From assembly GCA_964587525.1 (NCBI GenBank), contig CAZPLZ010000026.1, positions 1 through 22,990 of the forward strand: DNA of 22,990 nucleotides, read 5' to 3'. A program made the translations under genes and the position numbers. Origin of the DNA: CAZPLZ01 sp964587525 (GTDB taxonomy: Bacteria; Oederibacteriota; CAKKQC01). Numbering within the stretch: the stretch's first letter is position 1; every line of letters begins with the position of its first letter. The notes beneath the pieces were generated by a model. The model saw nothing but the letters and a program-made list of their open reading frames with translations. It did no database searches and was not told the DNA's origin. Shown here piece after piece: positions 8,194 through 14,547 of the stretch.

Positions 8194-10187
8194 GCTTAAA
8201 GCGCGCGGCCGCCCTAGCACTGGGCTGCGCTCTGGCGGGCACGGTGCTGCTCTTCTCACAGCAGTTTTCCACCTGTTTCCCACCCCCCAAACTCTTCGCG
8301 CTAACGAGCCTGACGGCGTTCGCATGGGCAGCCGCGCTGGCGGCCCGGCTGACCCCACCGCGTCATCTCCCGTTCACGCTGCCTCTGCTTGCGGCTCTCG
8401 CCTGGCTCGGGGCTGGGCTCGCGCGGATGCAAAGCCCAGAGGCCTTCACCCTGGTGTTCCTTCCCTTCGCTGGTGCCGCGGCTGCAGCCTGGCTAGCGGC
8501 GGCACTTGCGGTGCACCCGGCGGAGCGCTCACGCCTGCTTTGGGCCTTCGTGCTCGCACACCTAGGGTGCAGCGTGTACGCCGCCGTCCAGTACTACGAT
8601 CTGGATCCCTGGACCTGGACCATCAGCTACGGACGCGGGCGCGTATTTTCCACCATCGGCAACCCCAACTTTCTGGCAGGCCAACTGGTTCTCGCACTGC
8701 CAGTGCTGGCCGCGTTGGGATTTGAAACGACCGGCACGCTCCGATGGCTGGCGCGCGCTGTGTTCGCCATCGGGCTGCTCGCATTTATCTGCGCGCAGAC
8801 CCGTGGTGCCTGGATCGGGCTGCTGGCGGGCACCCTGGTCGCAGCCGCCGTGTGGGTTATCCGCCACCAGACCCTCCGGCTGCCAGTGCGACGTTGGGGT
8901 TGGTTGATCGCAGTCATCACCACGCTCGGCTTCTGGTACTCCATCCCAGCCCTGAACCGCACCGGCATCTCTCTGCCGTCCCAGCTCACGTCAGTCATGG
9001 AACTGGAACAGCAATCAGCCCGCCAGCGCTTCTTCTGGTGGCGTGGGGCCATCGAGCTGTTTCGCGAGGCGCCACTCCTCGGCCACGGGATGGGCAACTT
9101 TGTGCGTGAGTTCCCCGCACACTCCCGCCGGGTGGCCGCGCCGTACAGCGATCTCTATCCAGCGTTCTGCGACCACCCGCACAACGACTATCTCTTCGTG
9201 CTCTGCGAGCACGGTGTGCTAGGCCTCGGGCTGCTCCTCTGGCTCGGCGCGGTGTGGCTCAAGGTCTGTACGCTTAAGGCCACACGTGGGAGCCTGCTGC
9301 ACCTGGGGGTGTTGGCAGGCGCCGTGGGGGTGGCGGTGCATGCCGTCTGGAACATGCCGTCGGTCATCCAGTCCACCATCTTCACCGCCGGTTGTCTCCT
9401 GGGGCTCACGGCCGTCCCGGGCTCTTCAGCAGAAGCGACTGGCAGGCCTGCCGACACCGGAGACACCGCGGTGGAAAGCGGGGAACATCGCCCGCTCGCG
9501 CTGGCGGCCGGCCTGGTGATCGCGCTCCTCGTGGCCTACCGGCCAGCCGTGCTCCTGACCGCGCAGGGGTATCTCAACGGCGCCCGTACCATGAAAGAAA
9601 AAAGACGGCATGCGCCCGCTGCGTACCTGGCGCGGCAGACCCTGAGGATTACGAACGCGCCCTGGCGGACCTCCTTCCTGCTAGGCGGCATCATGTACGG
9701 TCAAAGGTACTACGGCGAAGCGCTCAAGGCCTTCAAACAGGACGAACGCGAAAACCCATGGGGAGCGGATGCGATCCTGCACCAAGCCAAGGCGCTCAGG
9801 CAGATGGAGCGCTACGACGAGGCGGACGCCCAGTGCCGCCGCGCCCTTAAGCTGGTCCCTAACTATCCGGAAGCTGCCGTGACCATCGCCAGTCTGGCTT
9901 ACTTCAGGGCTAACAAAGAACGCCGGGCAGGCTATCCAGAGAACATGCAGCTGCATCTGCGCCGTGCCCGGATTTGGCTAACCTACGCACTGCGGTTCTT
10001 TCCCAAGCACGCCGAAGCGCTCAAGCTCTCAGGGTTCGTGGAAGTCATGGACATGCGCTGGCTTGCAGCCAAGGAAGCCTGGGAGCGATACCTCAAGATC
10101 AAGCCTGCCGACGCCGATATGCGCCACAAGCTTCAAACCCTGCTCGCAGACCTGCCGCGGCTGCTCAGGGGCGGGAAGCCGAAATGA
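8190..10187 (+). CDS. O-antigen ligase/polymerase (Wzy_C superfamily) with C-terminal TPR region
   Basis: 665 residues. The N-terminal two thirds are hydrophobic, with about a dozen predicted membrane segments. Family markers are STIGNPNFLAGQLVLALP (from about residue 153), QTRGAWIGLLAG, GHGMGNFVREFPAHSR, and HPHNDYLFVLCEHGVLGLGL (H329-Y334 at its start), the periplasmic-loop motif of WaaL/Wzy-type enzymes. After the last membrane segment (about 435-455) the tail (about 480-655) is hydrophilic and helical with TPR-like units (YGEALKAFKQDERENP, RYDEADAQCRRALKLVPNYP). The family joins or polymerises sugar units carried on undecaprenyl pyrophosphate at the periplasmic face. Ligase and polymerase cannot be told apart from sequence, and protein O-oligosaccharyltransferases share the fold. 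It overlaps its neighbours on both sides by ATGA. Confidence 0.88.
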   Translation: MSLKRAAALALGCALAGTVLLFSQQFSTCFPPPKLFALTSLTAFAWAAALAARLTPPRHLPFTLPLLAALAWLGAGLARMQSPEAFTLVFLPFAGAAAAAWLAAALAVHPAERSRLLWAFVLAHLGCSVYAAVQYYDLDPWTWTISYGRGRVFSTIGNPNFLAGQLVLALPVLAALGFETTGTLRWLARAVFAIGLLAFICAQTRGAWIGLLAGTLVAAAVWVIRHQTLRLPVRRWGWLIAVITTLGFWYSIPALNRTGISLPSQLTSVMELEQQSARQRFFWWRGAIELFREAPLLGHGMGNFVREFPAHSRRVAAPYSDLYPAFCDHPHNDYLFVLCEHGVLGLGLLLWLGAVWLKVCTLKATRGSLLHLGVLAGAVGVAVHAVWNMPSVIQSTIFTAGCLLGLTAVPGSSAEATGRPADTGDTAVESGEHRPLALAAGLVIALLVAYRPAVLLTAQGYLNGARTMKEKRRHAPAAYLARQTLRITNAPWRTSFLLGGIMYGQRYYGEALKAFKQDERENPWGADAILHQAKALRQMERYDEADAQCRRALKLVPNYPEAAVTIASLAYFRANKERRAGYPENMQLHLRRARIWLTYALRFFPKHAEALKLSGFVEVMDMRWLAAKEAWERYLKIKPADADMRHKLQTLLADLPRLLRGGKPK

Positions 10188-10882
10188 CCGCTGCCGGAGA
10201 GGTGAAGGGCATCAAAGGCTGGCCCACGGCGGAGCGGCCGCGTGAAAAGCTGCTGGCGAAAGGCCCTCTCGCGCTGGGCGAGGCTGAACTCCTGGCCATC
10301 CTGCTGCGCACCGGAACGAGGGGCAAAACCGCCGTCCAGCTCGGCATGGAGCTGCTGAAACGGTACGGGACCCTCAAGAGCCTCTCCGCGCGGCTCCCCC
10401 AGGAATTAAGGCAGCCCGGTTTGGGACAAGCGAAAGCGGCGACGGTGGTGGCAGCACTAGAGCTGGGCCGGCGCCTTGCCAGCGAGCGCGACCGCCCCCG
10501 GGCCCAGTTCCGCGCCTCCGCTGACGTGGCGGCGCACTTCATGCCGCAGATGCGTGACTTCAAGCGGGAAACGTTCAAGATTGCCATGCTGGACTCAACC
10601 CACCGGCTCATCAAGGCTAAAACCCTGACGGTGGGCACGCTCAATCTCGCGCTCGTGCACCCACGGGAGGTGTTCCGGGAAGCAGTGGTCGAAAGCGCGG
10701 CGGGGCTTGTCTTGCTTCACAACCATCCCAGCGGGGATCCTGCGCCCAGCGAAGAGGACGTCAAACTCACGAGCCAGCTCGTGCGCGCGGGCGAGGCGCT
10801 AGGCATCCCAGTCCTGGATCACGTCATCATCGGGGCGGACCGCTACTTCAGCTTCGCGGATACCCGAACGTTGAAATCATGA
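10184..10882 (+). CDS. radC: RadC family protein (JAB/MPN+ metalloprotease-like domain)
   Basis: 232 residues, a normal length for RadC. The frame stays open upstream to 9974, but the ATG at 10184 overlaps the previous stop as ATGA and gives the usual RadC N-terminus (KGWPTAERPREKLLAKG). The N-terminal part holds the LGEAELLAILLRTGTRGK and helix-hairpin-helix-like segment. The C-terminal JAB domain has the complete JAMM metal motif H179-N-H181-PSGDPAP-S189-EE-D192. It also has the typical VGTLN, HPREVFREAV and LGIPVLDHVIIG segments. RadC is widely conserved; its old assignment to DNA repair is disputed, and the biochemical role is not settled. It overlaps the next gene by ATGA, so it is co-expressed with the two-component and glycan genes. 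Confidence 0.93.
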   Translation: MTAAGEVKGIKGWPTAERPREKLLAKGPLALGEAELLAILLRTGTRGKTAVQLGMELLKRYGTLKSLSARLPQELRQPGLGQAKAATVVAALELGRRLASERDRPRAQFRASADVAAHFMPQMRDFKRETFKIAMLDSTHRLIKAKTLTVGTLNLALVHPREVFREAVVESAAGLVLLHNHPSGDPAPSEEDVKLTSQLVRAGEALGIPVLDHVIIGADRYFSFADTRTLKS

Positions 10883-11871
10883 GCCGTGGGGGGTTTGCGC
10901 TTCTCTCTCACCCGGCCTATCTAAAACATCTCGCCGGCCCAAGACACCCCGAGCGGCCGCAACGGCTGATCGCGATCGCGGAGGCCCTCAAGGCCTCGGG
11001 GGTGTGGGATCAGGCCACTCACCTCACGCCTCGCGAGGCCACCGAAGAGGAGCTCGCCTTATGTCATACGCCGGAGCACATCACCCAGGTGCGCGAGGCT
11101 TGTGCCTCGGGGCGGTTCTTGGATCCCGACACCAGGGCGTGCCGGGAATCCTGGGAGGCAGCTCGCCTCGCGGTGGGCGCAGGGCTCACCGCAGCGGACG
11201 CACTGGTCTCAGGAAGCGTGAAGCGCGCCTTCTGTCTGGTGCGCCCGCCCGGCCACCATGCGGAATCGCAGCGGTCGATGGGGTTCTGCCTGTTCAACAA
11301 CATCGCCATTGCCGCGCGGTATCTTCAGCGCCGGCACGGCGTCAAGCGTATCGCGATCGTGGATTTCGATGTGCACCACGGAAACGGGACTCAGGAGATT
11401 TTCTATCACGAGGGCAGCGTCATGTACTGTTCAACCCACCAGTACGGTCCGAACCCGCTGAATCCAGCCCTGCCGTTCTACCCGGGCACCGGCAGCGAAG
11501 ACGAGATGGGACGTGACGACGGTGCCTACACCACCATCAACGTGCCGATGCCGCCAGAGACGGGGTCCGACATGTTCACGTGGGCGTATCAGGAGCACAT
11601 CGCGCCGAAGCTTGACCAGTTCAAGCCGGAGATGCTGCTCATCTCCGCAGGGTTCGATGCCCACCGTGATGACCCGCTGGCCTCCCTGAACCTCTCGGCG
11701 GAGGACTTCGGGGCTCTCACCGGACTGCTCGTGGACATCGCGAACCGCAACTGCCAGGGCAGGGTCCTCTCCCTGTTAGAGGGCGGCTATCACCTTCAGG
11801 CCCTCGCCGCCTCGGCCACCGCCCACGCTAAAGCCCTCGCCGCTAGCGCTTCGGGGTCACCGTCAGGCTGA
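10879..11871 (+). CDS. Histone deacetylase family (AcuC/acetylpolyamine amidohydrolase-like) zinc amidohydrolase
   Basis: 330 residues, full length for a bacterial member. The active site is complete: zinc ligands D164 and H166 (VDFDVHHGNG) and D260 (SAGFDAHRDD); general-base histidines H126/H127 (VRPPGHHAE); FCLFNNIAIAARYL; STHQYGPNPLNPALPFYPGTG; and LEGGYHL at the end carrying the transition-state tyrosine. Family members remove acetyl groups from lysines (AcuC-like), polyamines or other small amides. The PFYPGTG loop and lack of a long insert favour the class II/AcuC-like group, but the substrate is open. It closes the plus-strand cluster, starting by ATGA overlap with radC. Its last 29 bases overlap the 3' end of the convergent PorV-like gene. 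Confidence 0.92.
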   Translation: MSRGGFALLSHPAYLKHLAGPRHPERPQRLIAIAEALKASGVWDQATHLTPREATEEELALCHTPEHITQVREACASGRFLDPDTRACRESWEAARLAVGAGLTAADALVSGSVKRAFCLVRPPGHHAESQRSMGFCLFNNIAIAARYLQRRHGVKRIAIVDFDVHHGNGTQEIFYHEGSVMYCSTHQYGPNPLNPALPFYPGTGSEDEMGRDDGAYTTINVPMPPETGSDMFTWAYQEHIAPKLDQFKPEMLLISAGFDAHRDDPLASLNLSAEDFGALTGLLVDIANRNCQGRVLSLLEGGYHLQALAASATAHAKALAASASGSPSG

Positions 11872-12859
11872 GCCGGTGCAGGGAGGTGAACGACGGCAGC
11901 CGCTCCACGGCGTAATCCAGCCGGAAGGCCGGCAGCCTGACCCCCAGCCCCCCGGTGTACACATCGTGCCGGGCGGCGGCCCCGCGCGTGAGCGAACGAA
12001 AACCCAGCCGTACCGCCACCACCCCGGCGTAGCTGTACTCGGCTCCGACCGCAAATCCCGAAGCGGCTTCTTGAATCCGCGTCAGGTACTCCACCAGCAC
12101 AAGGAGGCGGTGCGGCGCGAGCGGGGGTTTCAGCACCGGGGCGCTCACGCTCCTCATGGTCCCGAACCGGGGCCCCGTCCGGTCAATGTGCACCTGATAG
12201 GCTAAGCCAAACCGGAGCAGGGACGGGAGCGCGGCGCTGTCCTCCTCCAGCTTCAAGCGCCCACCCAGATGCTGCGCAGCGGCCCCCAGCGCCAGGCCCA
12301 CCGCCGGCACTTCCAGGCGCGCACCTGCATCAGCCGCGATCTCCGTGCTGGAAATTTCCTCAATCAGCTCGGTGCGCAACGCCTTTGCGCTCGCCCCAAC
12401 GGATAGGGCGGTGCGGGGGAACCGGTAGCCCACCCCTGCCTGGCCCAGCAGGTCTCGCTGCGCGCTGACCTCGCTGATCCCACCAGTCGGATCCAGCCGC
12501 TCGACAGTGCCGGCGCTGTAGAATGCCGCACCCACGGCGATTCCGAATCCCCTGAACGGCGCGCCGAGGAGTGCGCTCACGAATGTGTCCCCGGCGAATC
12601 CAGCGTGGTACATGGCAGAGAACTCTGCCTGATCCACGGTGCTAAGCCCCGCAGGGTTGTAACCCAGCGATTCGATGCTGCCGCCTTCCCCGGCGTACGC
12701 TTCGCCGAGCGCCGCGGGCCGTGCGGACAGCGGCTGCAACAGGGTCCCTCCGGCAGCCGTCCCCACATCCGCTGCCGCTGGCTTCGCCCCCATGCACGCG
12801 AGGATCAGAACCAGGTACACCAACCGCGGCAGTGGGTTCGCGTCTCTACTGGTTTTCAT
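11843..12859 (-). CDS. PorV/PorQ (UPF0164)-like outer-membrane protein, second copy
   Basis: 338 residues with a signal peptide (about 1-30, ending AKPAAADVG). The family signature is LSARPAALGEAYAGEGGSIE followed by SLGYNPAGLS. The body is a run of predicted beta strands with Gly and aromatic residues (AVGAAFYSAGTVERL, LSVGASAKALRTEL, ALGAAAQHLGGRLKL, VGAEYSYAGVVAVRLGF). It ends SLTVTPKR rather than in an aromatic, so the last strand may be slightly offset. Its ATG overlaps the stop of the upstream propeller gene (ATGA), exactly as in the pair at 2646-2649. It is the last gene of its minus-strand cluster and overlaps the convergent amidohydrolase gene by 29 bases with no room for a terminator hairpin. 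Inferred role: partner or shuttle for the propeller protein. Confidence 0.83.
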   Translation of the reverse strand: MKTSRDANPLPRLVYLVLILACMGAKPAAADVGTAAGGTLLQPLSARPAALGEAYAGEGGSIESLGYNPAGLSTVDQAEFSAMYHAGFAGDTFVSALLGAPFRGFGIAVGAAFYSAGTVERLDPTGGISEVSAQRDLLGQAGVGYRFPRTALSVGASAKALRTELIEEISSTEIAADAGARLEVPAVGLALGAAAQHLGGRLKLEEDSAALPSLLRFGLAYQVHIDRTGPRFGTMRSVSAPVLKPPLAPHRLLVLVEYLTRIQEAASGFAVGAEYSYAGVVAVRLGFRSLTRGAAARHDVYTGGLGVRLPAFRLDYAVERLPSFTSLHRLSLTVTPKR

Positions 12860-14547
12860 CTGCGGATGACTACCACGCGTTTGATCGCCTTCAGTCCACC
12901 GCCGGTGACCCGGACCGCGTACACGCCCGAAGCCACCTGCTCCCCCGCCGCATTGCGGCCGTCCCAGCTCCCTCTCCAGACCGACTGACGCACAACTGGC
13001 GGGCTCAACGTGAACTCGCGGATCAGCTCCCCGCGCATGGTGAGAACCTGCACGCGGACCGTGCCGGATTGCGCCGGGTGCGCTAGGATGTCAATGGTTT
13101 CTCCTTTCAGGATATTCAGAACACCCCCGCCGGGGCCGCGGACCAGCACGTTGCCCGCCTTCCGTGGTTCAAGCCGCTCCACCGTTTCGTCGTACCGGAA
13201 CAACTTGGTGTAGGTTCCGGCCCAAGGGTCCAGTGGCCCCGAGGTCACCGTCCCGGCGACCCAGATGGAACCTTCCCGGTTCATGTCAATCCCCCGCCCT
13301 TCCAAACTGCTGCCGGTGAACTCCGTCACCGAGACGGTGATGGGGAATCCCGGCAACAGGGTGCCCTGCTCGTCAACGCCAAGAAACAGCAGCTCGGCCC
13401 TCCCGCCGGTCCAGGTGGCCCCCGTGGCGAAACAGCGGCGCTGGTCATCCACCACCATGGCGTACAGCGTAGAGTTGGCTCCCTGGAACGTAAGGGGACC
13501 CATCAGCCGAGTCCCGTCCGGGCTGAACTTCCAGATGGCATCCCTGGCGTCGCTCGCCCCCGCGACCCACAGGTTGCCGAAGCTGTCCCGCTTAAGCGCC
13601 CGCGGGTCATCGAGAGCCGCCGTGGCGGTGATCTGTTTCGGAAAGCCGGGAGCGAGCACCGCTTTGAGATCCGCGGGGCCCGTGCCCGGGAACGATTCAT
13701 GGGTGTACTTGAACAGCCAGAGATCACCCTGCGACTCAGCCACGATCCAGGCGTTGCCGGCCCCGTCCACCGCGATCCCGCGCCCGGTGATGGATTGGGC
13801 CGAGCCGGTCCAGTACGTGGCCGTCACCTGATCGCCAAACAGCGCAGGGGACCCTCCCTGATTGAGCCGCGCCCGCCGGACAAAGAACAGGTGCTCCACG
13901 CCGTCCGCCGTGACCGACCCCGTGCAAAACGGCGTGCCGCTGTTCAGCGCGGCGATGGCAAAAGCGCGTTCATCCAACCCCAACCCAGCCAGCTCTTCGT
14001 GCACCGGTGGCTCTACAAAACCAGCTCCTATAAATCCTCCCCCGAAACTTTCAAACACCTCTCTGACCCACCAGACAGTCAAGTCGGCAGATCCTGTCCC
14101 CGTGGTGGTAAAGGCGAACAGGACATCCGGCTGCGTCGTGGTATACACCTGTGCGGCCACCGCCATCGCTGGCGGGCCCTCATCGCCATTCTCACGGTCA
14201 TACACCGCGACCCTGAATGGTATGCCGTCGGTCTGGGTGCTCGTGGATTCCGTCACCGATCCACCAGTGTCCTTATACGTGCGCACATCCACCGGCCCGC
14301 CGGTCTTGGTGATCGTGTACACCTGCACCAGCACATCACGGCCAGTCACCGGGTTGGTCACATTCCCCGCGACCCAGACCCAGCCTTTGACATCAACCCC
14401 GAGCGCATTGGCGGTCTCTGACCCCGTGACGGAGTACGACCACGGAAAGCCGGGCGCCAGATTGAACGAAGCCGAGGCGAGCGCCGGGATAAGATACCAC
14501 AGGAGCGCGTGCCATAGAAAAACCAGCCGGCGCGGCATGATCCTCAC
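12856..14547 (-). CDS. Secreted beta-propeller protein with C-terminal FlgD-Ig / T9SS-like domain
   Basis: 563 residues. A hydrophobic signal spans about 8-27 (LVFLWHALLWYLIPALASAS). Propeller-like repeats run to about residue 455, with motifs GVDVKGWVWVAGNV, AVDGAGNAWIVAES, KRDSFGNLWVAGAS and DMNREGSIWVAG; others are more degenerate. Residues 464-563 form the C-terminal domain: VRVQVLTMRGELIREF, SWDGRNAAGEQVASGVYAVRV and a terminal KRVVVIRR, the layout of FlgD-Ig and type IX sorting domains. It is clearly diverged from the tails at 2650 and 4264. The GTG at 14547 overlaps the helicase stop (GTGA); an ATG three codons later (14538) is an equally good start. A DNA-repair helicase in the same run is odd; the coupling suggests co-transcription rather than shared function. 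Confidence 0.78.
   Translation of the reverse strand: MRIMPRRLVFLWHALLWYLIPALASASFNLAPGFPWSYSVTGSETANALGVDVKGWVWVAGNVTNPVTGRDVLVQVYTITKTGGPVDVRTYKDTGGSVTESTSTQTDGIPFRVAVYDRENGDEGPPAMAVAAQVYTTTQPDVLFAFTTTGTGSADLTVWWVREVFESFGGGFIGAGFVEPPVHEELAGLGLDERAFAIAALNSGTPFCTGSVTADGVEHLFFVRRARLNQGGSPALFGDQVTATYWTGSAQSITGRGIAVDGAGNAWIVAESQGDLWLFKYTHESFPGTGPADLKAVLAPGFPKQITATAALDDPRALKRDSFGNLWVAGASDARDAIWKFSPDGTRLMGPLTFQGANSTLYAMVVDDQRRCFATGATWTGGRAELLFLGVDEQGTLLPGFPITVSVTEFTGSSLEGRGIDMNREGSIWVAGTVTSGPLDPWAGTYTKLFRYDETVERLEPRKAGNVLVRGPGGGVLNILKGETIDILAHPAQSGTVRVQVLTMRGELIREFTLSPPVVRQSVWRGSWDGRNAAGEQVASGVYAVRVTGGGLKAIKRVVVIRR

Noticed and set aside
7258..8358. Minus-strand open frame (366 codons) over the sensor kinase
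   Set aside because: Shadow of the kinase catalytic domain; no motif, no ribosome site, opposite to a tight operon.
9974..10183. Upstream extension of radC to 9974
   Set aside because: The extension lies within the TPR coding region of the previous gene, and the ATGA overlap start at 10184 gives normal RadC length and N-terminus.
10879..11871. Reading the HDAC-family enzyme as a true histone deacetylase acting on chromatin
   Set aside because: Bacterial members act on acetyl-lysine enzymes, polyamines or other amides. Sequence alone supports only the zinc amidohydrolase call.
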